Source: Corynebacterium mendelii
Lineage (GTDB): Bacteria > Actinomycetota > Actinomycetes > Mycobacteriales > Mycobacteriaceae
Assembly: GCF_017307055.1 (NCBI RefSeq)
Contig: NZ_JAFLEQ010000008.1
Span: 182,384-228,915 of the forward strand
Direction: 5' to 3'
DNA: 46,532 nucleotides
Position 1 is the stretch's first letter. Every line of letters starts with the position of its first letter. Made by a program: the position numbers and the translations under genes. Positions 24,059 through 32,699 of the stretch are shown piece after piece. Under the pieces are notes generated by a model. That model did not search any database. It was not told the origin of the DNA and saw only the letters and a list, made by a program, of their open reading frames with translations.

Positions 24059-24511
24059 TGTTAGGCGCCAAGTTATTGTGGATGTGTAGCGGCACATTTT
24101 TTTTCGAAAGGCCGCGAAGTGGTGGAGCCTGCCGCCGGGCGGGTGTCGTGTGTAAAAAAATCAGCGGTACGGCCGCCGGTTGCATGGGAAAGCCGCTCTG
24201 AGGGGATGGGATCGGTTTTTCAACCGGATCACTGGCAACGACCGGCGCCGTTTTTTGTCATGATTGTGCCCGCTGCTGTTTGTGGCGCTGTAGGTCTGTT
24301 CTGCCACGGGTGATGGCGTGGCGTTCAACATCAGCGGGTGTATCAATGTCGTCGGTGACGGTTGGGTCGACGTCAATCATCTTGAAGTTGATGGCTGCAA
24401 GGTGTTTTTTCAGCGAGTCGTTGTCCGTGGCGCCGGCAAAAGCTGCGGCAAGTTGGTTTAAAGGGGCGACGAAAGCGAGGAACTGGGTTCTGCCGCCGGA
24501 GACCAGCATCA
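24059..24511. repeat. 453-bp direct repeat, copy 2 (mobA 3' end)
   Basis: Contiguous with intact mobA. It contains the mobA 3' end from 24258 to 24511 and 199 bases downstream, including T-rich terminator-like sequence (T7 on the minus strand near 24151-24157). Confidence 0.95.
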
Positions 24512-24863
24512 CCGGTTGACCGCCGCCCGGTGCAGCCAGTGACTGTGCCACTGTGTGCGGGTGAGCCCAGTCGCAGGCTGTCACCAGTACCGGGGTTGAT
24601 CCATCCAGATCCGACAGTGCGTCCAGTCCGGCTTTGACCGCCACAGCCGGTCCACCGAAGCGGGTTTTTTCGACTGCATGCCGGGAACCCAGGACAGCGT
24701 GGGCCGTGGGTCCCACCACCACACCGGGGCCGGGAAAGTGGTGTTGAATGGCCGATACTGTGCGCACCACCAGGGTTTCACCGTCTTTTTCAAGCGCGGC
24801 TTTGTCGCATCCGCCCAGCCGTGAGCCTTTCCCGCCGGCCAGCACAATGTAGCTTGCGGTCAC
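24258..24863 (-). CDS. mobA: Molybdenum cofactor guanylyltransferase
   Basis: Nucleotidyltransferase that attaches GMP to Mo-molybdopterin, 201 residues. The N-terminal signature is LAGGKGSRLGGCDKAAL. VTACDWAHPHTV is in the position of the usual metal-binding CDxP-like motif, and VDPTVTDDIDTPADVE is the typical C-terminal DxDTP block. GTG 24863 overlaps the moaC stop (GTGA), so it is coupled. Its 3' third is repeated at 22554-22807 because of a cassette insertion; this copy is the intact one. Confidence 0.92.
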   Translation of the reverse strand: MTASYIVLAGGKGSRLGGCDKAALEKDGETLVVRTVSAIQHHFPGPGVVVGPTAHAVLGSRHAVEKTRFGGPAVAVKAGLDALSDLDGSTPVLVTACDWAHPHTVAQSLAAPGGGQPVMLVSGGRTQFLAFVAPLNQLAAAFAGATDNDSLKKHLAAINFKMIDVDPTVTDDIDTPADVERHAITRGRTDLQRHKQQRAQS

Positions 24864-25339
24864 GTGTCGTCCGGACGGTGCCAGTCGCCGGATTTTCCAC
24901 CGGTTTTGTGAATCAGTTTGATCTCTTCGATGGCGGTTGCTTTGTCCAGGCCCTTGACCATGTCGACAATCGCCAGGGCGGCCACACTGACGGCGGTCAG
25001 TGCTTCCATCTCAACACCGGTGCGGTCGGCGGTTTTCACCGTCGCTTCGATGGCCACGCCACTGTCGGTGACCTGAACATCCACACTGGCGCCGTGAACA
25101 CCGATGATGTGGGCCAGGGGAAGCAGGTCGGCGCATTTTTTCGCCCCACTGATGCCGGCGATTCTGGCCAACGCCATCACATCACCCTTGGGAACTGATT
25201 CATCGCGTAAGGCTGCAACCACATGTGGTGCGCAGCGCACCATTCCCCGGGCGGTCGCGGACCTTACGGTGGGCTTTTTTTCGGTGACATCGACCATGCG
25301 GACATGCCCGCGGCTGTCGGTGTGCGTCAACTGTGTCAT
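24860..25339 (-). CDS. moaC: Cyclic pyranopterin monophosphate synthase
   Basis: Converts 3',8-cyclo-GTP to cyclic pyranopterin monophosphate, following MoaA. 159 residues. Blocks MVDVTEKKPTVRSATARG, ISGAKKCADLLPLAHI, KTADRTGVEMEALTAVSVAAL (catalytic Lys/Asp region) and a KTGGKSG tail are present. ATG 25339 overlaps the moeA stop codon; the frame upstream to 25528 is shadow sequence in moeA. It is coupled to both neighbours. Confidence 0.96.
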   Translation of the reverse strand: MTQLTHTDSRGHVRMVDVTEKKPTVRSATARGMVRCAPHVVAALRDESVPKGDVMALARIAGISGAKKCADLLPLAHIIGVHGASVDVQVTDSGVAIEATVKTADRTGVEMEALTAVSVAALAIVDMVKGLDKATAIEEIKLIHKTGGKSGDWHRPDDT

Positions 25340-26565
25340 TGCGTGATCTCCCAGACTTCGACTGTGTCGCCGTGATGGACCGCATCGGTGGTGGCCGGAA
25401 CAAAAGCCAGGGCCTGGGCCGCGGCGAGCCGGCCAACCAGATGGGAACCCGATCCCATGGCGGTTGCCGGTCTGACAGTACCGTCTTCGATCACCACCGG
25501 CATGAACTGGGCGCGGCCCTGCGGGCACTTCCAGGCCTGTGCCGCGGTGGCGGTGAAGGTTCTGCGCACCGGATCAGTGCGGCCCGATAAAGCATGCAGC
25601 GCCGGGCGGACGAAAGCCTCGAAAGAAACGAAAGCACTCACCGGATTGCCGGGCAGGCAAAACACCAGGGTGCCGTCGGGGGCGCGCCCGAAGCCCTGCG
25701 GTTTACCGGGCTGCATCGCAATTTTGTCGAAGCGGATGTCCCACCCGGAGCGTTCCATCTCCAGGCGGACCACATCGAAAGCACCCACAGACACCCCACC
25801 GGTGGTGATCACCACATCCGCCAAAATGGCCGCCTGCTCCATGACGTCGATGAATGATCCGTCGACATCGTCGGCATGGAAAGTAGCCGACAAGTCACAG
25901 CCGTTTGCCGCCACCAGGTTGGCGATCAGCGGGGTATTCGAGTTGTAGATTTGCCCCCGTTCCAGCGGACCGTAGCCGGGTTCGATCAGCTCACTTCCGG
26001 TGGACACCACCGCCACCCGGGGCAGCGGATGGACCGCGACTTCCTCCACCCCGCAGGCCACCAGCGCGGAGACCGCCCTGGCACCCAGCAGCTGCCCTTT
26101 TTCGGCAACCACTTCCCCGGCGTGGACATCCTCCCCGGCTTTCCTGATGTGGGCGCCGGGCCCGGGGGTGGCGGTCACCGTGACAGTCGACGGCGGTGTG
26201 CCGGTCACCGCCGTTCCCAGTGTTGTTTGTTCCAGCGGCACAACCGCATCCGCGCAATCGGGTACCGCCGCGCCGGTCATAATCCGCGCGCACTGACCCG
26301 GGCCGAACACCGGATTCGCCGGGGAACCGGCCGGAATATCGGCCACAACCTCAAGGGTGGCGGGAACGGACACAACATCCCCGCGGCGCACCGCGTAGCC
26401 GTCCATGGCAGAGTTGTCGAACACCGGCATGGGGGTTCCGGCCGTGGCATCTTCAGCCAGCACCATTCCCCGCACAGCCGAAGTGTCGGCGTACACCGGG
26501 GCAAGCGGCCGGGCACAGGCCATAATGCGGCGGATGTGGTCGTCAAGGTCAAGCAGGGCTGCCAC
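25336..26565 (-). CDS. moeA: Molybdopterin molybdenumtransferase
   Basis: Inserts molybdenum into adenylated molybdopterin. 409 residues from GTG 26565, which has AAGGAG 10 bases upstream; the frame extends to TTG 26574, but that start would sit against the ribosome site. Domains: MoeA N-terminal (DNSAMDGYAVRRGD, VFGPGQCARIMTGAAVP), central MoCF_biosynth (VVSTGSELIEPG, TTGGVSVGAFDVV) and the C-terminal domain after FCLPGNPVSAFVSFE. All family motifs are intact. Operon moeB-moeA-moaC-mobA. Confidence 0.95.
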   Translation of the reverse strand: MAALLDLDDHIRRIMACARPLAPVYADTSAVRGMVLAEDATAGTPMPVFDNSAMDGYAVRRGDVVSVPATLEVVADIPAGSPANPVFGPGQCARIMTGAAVPDCADAVVPLEQTTLGTAVTGTPPSTVTVTATPGPGAHIRKAGEDVHAGEVVAEKGQLLGARAVSALVACGVEEVAVHPLPRVAVVSTGSELIEPGYGPLERGQIYNSNTPLIANLVAANGCDLSATFHADDVDGSFIDVMEQAAILADVVITTGGVSVGAFDVVRLEMERSGWDIRFDKIAMQPGKPQGFGRAPDGTLVFCLPGNPVSAFVSFEAFVRPALHALSGRTDPVRRTFTATAAQAWKCPQGRAQFMPVVIEDGTVRPATAMGSGSHLVGRLAAAQALAFVPATTDAVHHGDTVEVWEITQ

Positions 26566-26585
26566 GGGACACAAACTCCTTGGGG

Positions 26586-26610
26586 GAAAACAACCGGTGC
26601 GGTTGTTTTC
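26586..26610 (-). terminator. Hairpin between moeB and moeA
   Basis: Perfect 11-base arms GAAAACAACCG / CGGTTGTTTTC with a 3-base loop. On the minus strand it stands 4 bases before the moeA ribosome site. It may be a partial terminator of moeB or a translation-control hairpin for moeA. Confidence 0.5.
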
Positions 26611-26643
26611 GGATGGGAACCAGGAAAAGGAAAAAGAGAAAAC

Positions 26644-27384
26644 CTACCTGCCCAGTGTAATTAAACGCACCGTTGAATCGGCGGTATCCCACACCTGCAG
26701 GCGGCGGTCAAGTATGGTTCCCGTACCGGTGACAAGTTTGACGACCTCCCCTGCCATGGCGGATCCGACCTGCCCGCACAGGGGTGAAAACGTGCCCTCC
26801 ACACCACCCTGGCGCCCGGGGGCGGCCAGCACACTGTCCCGGTCAACAACATCATCAATGGTCGCACCGCCGGGAACAAACACGGTGCACATGCCGTCGA
26901 ACGCGACCACACTTCCCCACACCAGGGCAAGACCCAACCGGGTGCAGGCATCGGCCACCGCGAAGCGGGTCGGCCAGTTGTCGGAGGTATCGACCACCAC
27001 GTCGCTTCCCCCCAGCAGCCGGTCAGCATTATCCGCGGTGATTGTTTCCGCGATCCCGGCAACCGTCCCGCAGGGCATCATCGGCTGCAGTACACCGGCC
27101 GCCACCACAGCTTTCCTGTCCCCGAGATCAGCTTCCCGGTAGAGGGTCTGGCGGGCCAGATTGTGCCGCTCAACCACATCGTCATCGATGATCCGCAGCA
27201 CCCCCGGTTCAGCGGCGGCAAGAAGCGTCAGCAACGGGCAGGCCAATCCGCCGGCACCGACCACCGTCACAGTCGATGAGGCGAGACGGTCGATACCCGC
27301 TTGCCCCCACAAAGGGCGGTGCCTGAACTGTCTTTCTGCCCGCGCCCCGGGGCTGTCCGGTTGATCAGGGTGTTTGTGGTGCAT
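26644..27384 (-). CDS. moeB: E1-like MoaD-activating enzyme (MoeB/ThiF family)
   Basis: Adenylates the C-terminal Gly of MoaD (and perhaps ThiS), 246 residues from ATG 27384. The ATP loop is VVGAGGLACPLL, the conserved Arg block RIIDDDVVERHNLARQTLY, the metal-binding Asp in VVDTSDNWPTRF, and Cys in TFSPLCGQVGS marks the crossover region. The paired Cys-x-x-Cys zinc ligands of E. coli MoeB are absent, as in mycobacterial MoeZ. There is no rhodanese domain, so sulfur must come from another protein. The ribosome site is weak. Confidence 0.88.
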   Translation of the reverse strand: MHHKHPDQPDSPGARAERQFRHRPLWGQAGIDRLASSTVTVVGAGGLACPLLTLLAAAEPGVLRIIDDDVVERHNLARQTLYREADLGDRKAVVAAGVLQPMMPCGTVAGIAETITADNADRLLGGSDVVVDTSDNWPTRFAVADACTRLGLALVWGSVVAFDGMCTVFVPGGATIDDVVDRDSVLAAPGRQGGVEGTFSPLCGQVGSAMAGEVVKLVTGTGTILDRRLQVWDTADSTVRLITLGR

Positions 27385-27496
27385 GCCCCAACCGTAGAAC
27401 ACCCCGGGCACGGCTGTGCGGCACGCCCCGTGTCCCCGCCGCCCACCCGGCACAAGCCGCCCGGAACGGCACCGGCGGTCTGATAGTCTCCGGGGC

Positions 27497-27961
27497 ATGA
27501 GTTGTGAAATAGTCACCGGTGACATCACCACCATCGCAGCCGATGCCATCGTCAACGCGGCCAACACTGATCTGGCGCCCGGTGGCGGTGTCTGCGGGGC
27601 TATTTTTGCCGCCGCCGGGGCGGAGCAACTGGAACAAGCCTTAGCCGGTCTGGGCCCGATTGCCACCGGCGAAGCCGTGGCCACCCCGGCTTTCGGTTTG
27701 AACGCAACAATCATCATCCACGCCGCAGGACCCATCTACTGCAACCACACCCCGGCGGAAGCCGAACGGCTGCTCGCCGACGCCTACCGCAACAGCATTG
27801 AACTGGCGGCTGAGAAGGGATGCTCCTCGATTGCGTTCCCGTTGATCTCTTCCGGTATCTACGGGTATCCGAAAGACGAGGCACTCAAGGTAGCCCAACG
27901 AAGTATCACACAGGCGCTTGCCGACCGTGATATGAGGGTTATGCTGGTCCTCTACGGATAG
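27497..27961 (+). CDS. Macro domain protein (ADP-ribose binding)
   Basis: Stand-alone macro domain, 154 residues from ATG 27497. Ligand-binding motifs are VNAANTDLAPGGGVCGAIF (20-38) and FPLISSGIYGYP (the phosphate-binding loop). Bacterial homologues remove O-acetyl from O-acetyl-ADP-ribose or ADP-ribose from proteins. The alternative upstream frame adds a non-homologous N terminus. It is divergent from moeB across 112 bases. The substrate is not determined from sequence. No obvious functional link with the cofactor genes. Confidence 0.92.
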   Translation: MSCEIVTGDITTIAADAIVNAANTDLAPGGGVCGAIFAAAGAEQLEQALAGLGPIATGEAVATPAFGLNATIIIHAAGPIYCNHTPAEAERLLADAYRNSIELAAEKGCSSIAFPLISSGIYGYPKDEALKVAQRSITQALADRDMRVMLVLYG

Positions 27962-28006
27962 ATAAGCCGTGGTTTACCCGCGGGGTGCCGGCGGGGGGAG
28001 CTGTCA

Positions 28007-28786
28007 GTCATCCGCACAGCCCGCACCCTGAACGTGACCGGCGGCAACACCGGAATCGGCGCCGCCATCTGTCCGGCGGCCGGGCGCGCCGGGGCCAATG
28101 CTGTTGACGACTACATGTGCAATGACGCCGCCGCGCACGAGGTGGGGGAACAGGTCCGGCAGGCGGGCGGCAACGCCATTGCGGTGAAAACCGATGTCCT
28201 GCGGCCTGCGGAAGTGAAAAAACTGGTCACCACTGCCGTCGGTGCTTTCGGCAGGATCGATGTGGTGGTCAACAATGCGGGGATTGTGACCGGCAAAAAC
28301 ATCCTCGACTCCGACGAGGGGGATTTCAACGCGGTCATCGGCACCAATCTGAAAGGACCGTACTTCGGCTGCAAATATGCCGCCGAGCAGTTCATTGTCC
28401 AGGGATGCACCGCGGCGGATCCCGGAGTGGTGATCAATATCAGCTCCGTCCACGAATTTTGGCCGATGCCCGGCAACAACGCCTACTGTGTCGCCAAAGG
28501 GGGCTGCGGATGCTGGCCAGAAACGCCGGTGTGGAACTCGGTGGTCTCGGGGTGCGGGTGGTCAATATTGCCCCGGGTGCTGGTGATACCCCCTTCCACC
28601 AGCAGACTGCGGCAGACCCGGTGACATTGGGGCGGCCAGAAAAAAACCATTCCTCTGGGGCGTGCGGCCAAACCGGAACAGATCGCTGAAGCGGTCCTGT
28701 TCGCTCCGTCGGCAGCCGGGTCCTATCTCACGGCCACCACCATCACCGTCGACGGCGGAAGATCGGTCTATTCCACCGGACTGTAG
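28007..28786 (+). pseudogene. Broken short-chain dehydrogenase/reductase gene
   Basis: SDR fold in pieces. Frame 1 (from about 28007 to 28502) has TGGNTGIGAAI cofactor loop, VVNNAGIV and the catalytic Ser in INISSVHEFWPMPG and Tyr-Lys as AYCVAKGG. The frame then shifts at a G5 run (28499-28503) into RMLARNAGVELGGLGVRVVN and shifts back near an A7 run (28640-28646) to IPLGRAAKPEQIAEAVLF and TVDGG. Restoring one G and removing one A rebuilds a normal SDR of about 258 residues resembling glucose dehydrogenase-type enzymes. There is also no good start codon, so real decay is plausible, but both lesions are homopolymer indels and could be sequencing errors. Confidence 0.85.
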
Positions 28787-29347
28787 AACACACCACCCGC
28801 CCTCAGGTATCGCCCGGTGAAAAAACAGTGCTGTGCACAATGTGTGCACAATGCGTGCAGATTAGGGCCGCTATTCTGCCCGCTGCAGGTCACAGGTGGT
28901 GTAAAACGACAGTGATGATGCCGCGGCCACAGCAACGTGTCACACCCGGCGCGGTGTTGTCCGGCACTGTAGCCGACAACCCGCCGGTACACTGACACCG
29001 CCGGGGTCCGGTGGGCAGCCGCCCCTGTGTTTCGGGTCCACTGAGCCGTGGACGAATATTTCCGTCAGCCGGATCACGGATGCATGCAGTGCACAAACCC
29101 TTAATCTTCGGCGGTGTCGGCAGTGTGTGTTGCCCCGCTCTGCGTGACAGCGCACACCGGGCAGATTTGTGGTGCATCTGGCGGGTGCGGTGGACGTGGG
29201 TTGGGATTCATCCCGCTAGGGTGGTTGCGGACAGTCGGTCGCTGGATCGGCGAGAATGAAAAAACCGCTGAAAAAGCAGCTGTGCCGGGCGTGGGTCGTG
29301 CTGTGTACCGGTGGTGTTGTTTGAGGTAACGATTGAGGAGAATGGGC
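28787..29347. other. Gap upstream of modA
   Basis: 561 bases without a credible gene. It holds an exact tandem 11-mer (listed separately) and a TAGGGT at 29216-29221 that could be a modA -10 element. No ModE-like dyad was recognised. Confidence 0.4.
28832..28853. repeat. Tandem 11-bp repeat
   Basis: TGTGCACAATG occurs twice without a gap (28832-28842, 28843-28853), and a degenerate third part CGTGCAG follows. The core TGTGCACA is itself palindromic, and the 11-base period places copies on one helix face, suggesting cooperative protein binding. Confidence 0.6.
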
Positions 29348-30124
29348 ATGCGTGGATTGCGTGCAACTGCCGCGGTACTGACCTGTGTCGCTGTTATGGG
29401 AAGTGGGGGATGTTCCCCCCGGTCATCGGATGATGGTGCCCCGGCTTCGCTCACAGACGCCCCGGTGCGGGTTCTTGCGGCCGCATCGTTGACCGATGCT
29501 TTCCAGACCATGATCGACAGTTTCACAGCCGAACACCCGGAGGTGGAGTTTGCGCCGCTTGTCACCGGTGGTTCACAGAAACTGGTGCAGCAGGTCAACG
29601 AAGGTGCTCCGGCGGATGTGCTGGCACTTGCCGGGGAGGAAAACCTTAAGGCGCTCACAGCCCCGGCAGCGGATGCCGATTTCCGGATCTTTGCCACCAA
29701 CACACTGGTGATCGTCACCCCGAAGGGAAATCCGAAACACATCTCCGGTTTGTCGGATCTGGCGGCCGATGATGTGCGGGTGGCGGTCTGTGTCAGGCAG
29801 GCACCCTGTGGACGGGCCACCGGAAAACTCCTGGATACATACGGCATTGCTGTTCACCGGCCGACAGAGGAAAACAATGTGCGGGCCACCCTGGCGAAAG
29901 CGGAGATCGGGGAGGTTGATGCGGCCGTGGTCTACCGTTCCGATGCCCTGGGAAACGATGCTGTCGATACCGTGGTCGTTGCCGAGGCCGCCGATATTGT
30001 CAACCGCTACCCGATTGCGGCTTTAAGCGACAGTGACGCCGCGGAGCAGTTCGTGGACTATGTGGTCTCTGACAAGGGGCAGAAAATCCTGGCGGATAAG
30101 GGCCTGGGCGGGCCGGTCCGGTGA
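29348..30124 (+). CDS. modA: Molybdate-binding lipoprotein
   Basis: Binding protein of the molybdate importer, 258 residues. ATG 29348 has GAGGAG 7 bases upstream. A lipoprotein signal (MRGLRATAAVLTCVAVMGSG then GC) puts the lipidated Cys at 22. The mature part starts VRVLAAASLTDAFQTM, the oxyanion-binding motif of ModA, with VTGGSQKLVQQVNEGAPADV, and later KAEIGEVDAAVVYRSDA. It is first in modABC. The location beside mo-cofactor genes supports molybdate rather than another oxyanion. Confidence 0.94.
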   Translation: MRGLRATAAVLTCVAVMGSGGCSPRSSDDGAPASLTDAPVRVLAAASLTDAFQTMIDSFTAEHPEVEFAPLVTGGSQKLVQQVNEGAPADVLALAGEENLKALTAPAADADFRIFATNTLVIVTPKGNPKHISGLSDLAADDVRVAVCVRQAPCGRATGKLLDTYGIAVHRPTEENNVRATLAKAEIGEVDAAVVYRSDALGNDAVDTVVVAEAADIVNRYPIAALSDSDAAEQFVDYVVSDKGQKILADKGLGGPVR

Positions 30125-30213
30125 CCGGCACACAACGTGCCCGGCCGGCGCTGTCAACTGTCACCGGGGCACGACGGGAACGAAAAAGCATGTGGGATTA
30201 AGGTGTGTCGCTG

Positions 30214-30996
30214 ATGAGAATTCCCTGGCCGGTGACAGCCGCAGCCGGAGTGTGCCTGCTGTTTGTGGTGCTGCCGCTCGTTTCACTTTTCACCCGCGTC
30301 AACTGGGCGGAGTTTTCGTCCGTGGTGTCCTCGTCGGCGGCATTATCGGCGCTGCTGCTGTCTTTTGCCACAGCTTTGTCAGCCACGTTGCTGTGCGTGC
30401 TGCTCGGCGTTCCGCTGGCCATGGTCATTGCCGCGGCGGGACCGAAACTGGCCGCCGGGCTGCGCTGTGTGGTGATGGTTCCGCTGCTCATGCCGCCCCT
30501 GGTCGGTGGTTTGGCGCTGCTGGCGTTTCTGGGGCGCCACGGCCTGGCCGGCCGGGCGCTGGGGTTTGTCGGGATCACCGTTCCCTTCACCACCCCGGCG
30601 GTGGTGATCGCCCAAACGTTTGTGGCGCTGCCTTTTCTGGTGATTCTTGTCGAACAGGCCATCAGAAGCATTGACCCGCGGCTGGCCGGTGTTGCCCGCA
30701 CCCTGGGCGCCGGGGATGCCACCGTCTGGTCACGGGTGACACTGCCGCTGGTGGCCCCGGCCATCACCGCCGGGGCAACGTTGAGTTTTTCCCGGGCACT
30801 GGCTGAATTCGGGGCCACGGCCATGTTCGCCGGCAATGTGGAATCAACAACCCGCACCATGCCGCTGGCGATCTACACCGCTTTTTCCGGCGGCATGCTT
30901 GATGTGGAACAGGCCTACGCGCTGTCGGTGATTCTGGTGGCCGCTGCCGTCGGTGTCCTGGTTGCCCTGCGCGGCTGGCGGGTTGGTGGGGTGTAG
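30214..30996 (+). CDS. modB: Molybdate ABC transporter permease
   Basis: Membrane permease, 260 residues, with about five or six hydrophobic segments. The coupling loop reads ARTLGAGDATVWSRVTLPL, and FSRALAEFGATAMFAG is the ModB signature stretch. ATG 30214 is chosen with AAGGTG at 30199-30204; GTG 30205 is the alternative. It lies 89 bases after modA and stops 4 bases before modC. Confidence 0.93.
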   Translation: MRIPWPVTAAAGVCLLFVVLPLVSLFTRVNWAEFSSVVSSSAALSALLLSFATALSATLLCVLLGVPLAMVIAAAGPKLAAGLRCVVMVPLLMPPLVGGLALLAFLGRHGLAGRALGFVGITVPFTTPAVVIAQTFVALPFLVILVEQAIRSIDPRLAGVARTLGAGDATVWSRVTLPLVAPAITAGATLSFSRALAEFGATAMFAGNVESTTRTMPLAIYTAFSGGMLDVEQAYALSVILVAAAVGVLVALRGWRVGGV

Positions 30997-31000
30997 AACC

Positions 31001-32029
31001 ATGTCACTTCCCTTGACCGGGCAGGTGGTCGTGCAGCGGGGTGATTTCATGCTCGACTGCAGGCTGAATACCGCTGCCGGTGAACGTCTGGCCGTGATCG
31101 GGCCGAACGGCTCCGGAAAATCCACTCTGGCTGAAGGCCTGGCGGGCATGGTGGCCATGGATCCCGGATCCACTGTTGCTTTGGGGGGAATGCCACTGGC
31201 ATCCACCCCGGCAAGAAAACGCCGCATCGGATATCTGGCACAGGACTCCCTGCTGTTTCCGCACCTGGACGTCCGAAAAAATGTGGCATTCGGACCCCGG
31301 TGCAGCGGTATCGGCACACACCAGGCACACGCAATCGCCGACACAGTCCTAAAGCAGGTTGCTGCCGGGCACCTGGCGGGAAAGAAACCGGGGCAACTGT
31401 CCGGCGGACAGCGGCAGCGGGTGGCCCTGGCACGATCCCTGGCAGTCAAACCTGAACTGCTGGTGCTTGACGAGCCTTTTGCGGCCCTTGATGTGGAAGC
31501 CGCCGCTGATATGCGGGAACTGGTATCCGACCTGTGCGGGCGGCACAACCTGGGGCTGGTGCTTATCACCCACGACATGATTGATGCAGTCCGGCTCTGC
31601 GGGAAAGTAGTGGTCATGGAGCAGGGAGCAGTGGCGGAAAAACTCACCACCGATCAGCTGCGGCGTGCACCAGCGACTGCTTTCGCCGCCGCATTCGCCG
31701 GACTGGCACGGGTCGAGGGAACCATCGCTGCTGGAGTATTTACTGCAGATGCCCCGAATCCCGTCACTATTGCGGTGGATGCTGCCACAGACATTGATTG
31801 CGGCGACGGGCCGGCAGTACTTCTTGCGGGAGGCGACGAAGTGCAGCTGGCTGGCCCGGCGACACCCGGCGCCATTGACACACAGGTTGCCCGGATCACC
31901 GGTGACGGCCCGCAGCTGAAAGCACTTCTCGACTGCGGGCTGGCCGCACACATTCCGGTCGGCACCACCCTGCAGCCCGGTCAACGGGTGTCCGTGCGTC
32001 TTAGTGGTGGACGGATAAGACACAGGTAG
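31001..32029 (+). CDS. modC: Molybdate ABC transporter ATPase
   Basis: ATPase of the importer, 342 residues from ATG 31001. Walker A GPNGSGKST (34-42), LFPHLDVRKNVAFG after the Q-loop, signature LSGGQRQR, Walker B LLVLDEPFAALD and ITHDM. The last 120 residues form a TOBE/MOP-like domain (VARITGDGPQLKALLDCGLAAHI) that can bind molybdate and may regulate transport. No separate ModE is encoded nearby. A clear terminator is missing after the gene; only GCCCGGGCGTTTTTT at 32034-32048 could act as one. Confidence 0.94.
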   Translation: MSLPLTGQVVVQRGDFMLDCRLNTAAGERLAVIGPNGSGKSTLAEGLAGMVAMDPGSTVALGGMPLASTPARKRRIGYLAQDSLLFPHLDVRKNVAFGPRCSGIGTHQAHAIADTVLKQVAAGHLAGKKPGQLSGGQRQRVALARSLAVKPELLVLDEPFAALDVEAAADMRELVSDLCGRHNLGLVLITHDMIDAVRLCGKVVVMEQGAVAEKLTTDQLRRAPATAFAAAFAGLARVEGTIAAGVFTADAPNPVTIAVDAATDIDCGDGPAVLLAGGDEVQLAGPATPGAIDTQVARITGDGPQLKALLDCGLAAHIPVGTTLQPGQRVSVRLSGGRIRHR

Positions 32030-32092
32030 CAGTGCCCGGGCGTTTTTTCCGGATATCGGTGATACCCGCCAGCTTTGCGGAGCCGCTCCCGG

Positions 32093-32660
32093 TCAGGCAG
32101 CCCGGCGCAGGCATGCTGCGGCCACGGTCTGAACATCCATTCCGGATACATCCGCCGACAGATGCACCACCGGGCTGTCCAGCATTCCGGGGAAGTCGTC
32201 GACGGTGGTGCCATCACAGACTTTCCGCACGGCACAAAGAACCTGACTCAGGTTTTTCCGGCAGCACCGGGCGCGCCGGGAACAAGCCGGTCAAGGCACC
32301 ACCAAGATCCGGGTTGCCCGCGCATTCACCAAGCAGTTCCGCCCGTGCCCGCTGGGTATCCCGGTCATCGGGCAGCCGGTCGACAGCTGTGTCCGCCACA
32401 GTGGCGGCCTGCGTGATATCCAACTCGACGGGAACCGGCAATGAAGCGAACAGCCTGGTATGCCGCCGGACAATCCCGGTGGCGGCAAGATCGATCAGTG
32501 CCGCCCCGGTTGACGCAACAAAAACCGGTGGTCCCCGGTTTCAGACCGGCCTGCTGGTCAACCCATCATGGGTCAGCATCCCGGTGCCGCCGCATGCGGT
32601 AGGCTTCACGGACGCCTGTCCGACTTTTGCGGCGGTAGCCGGATCAGTGTGTGACTTCAT
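32093..32660 (-). pseudogene. Degenerate ORF of unknown family
   Basis: Minus-strand coding-like sequence beginning at ATG 32660 (MKSHTDPATAAKVGQ), interrupted by an in-frame TGA (32541-32543, possibly from TGG) and by a frameshift near 32245 at a T5/A5 run. Pieces include VFVASTGAALIDLAATGIVR, PVPVELDITQAATVADTAVD and, in the next frame, VVHLSADVSGMDVQTVAAAC before a stop. The plus-strand open frame over the same area is an antisense shadow. I do not recognise the family. It lies downstream of acpS on the same strand. Confidence 0.5.
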
Positions 32661-32699
32661 GGTCGGCGCTTCCGGAAGAACAATAAACTGTACTGTCGT

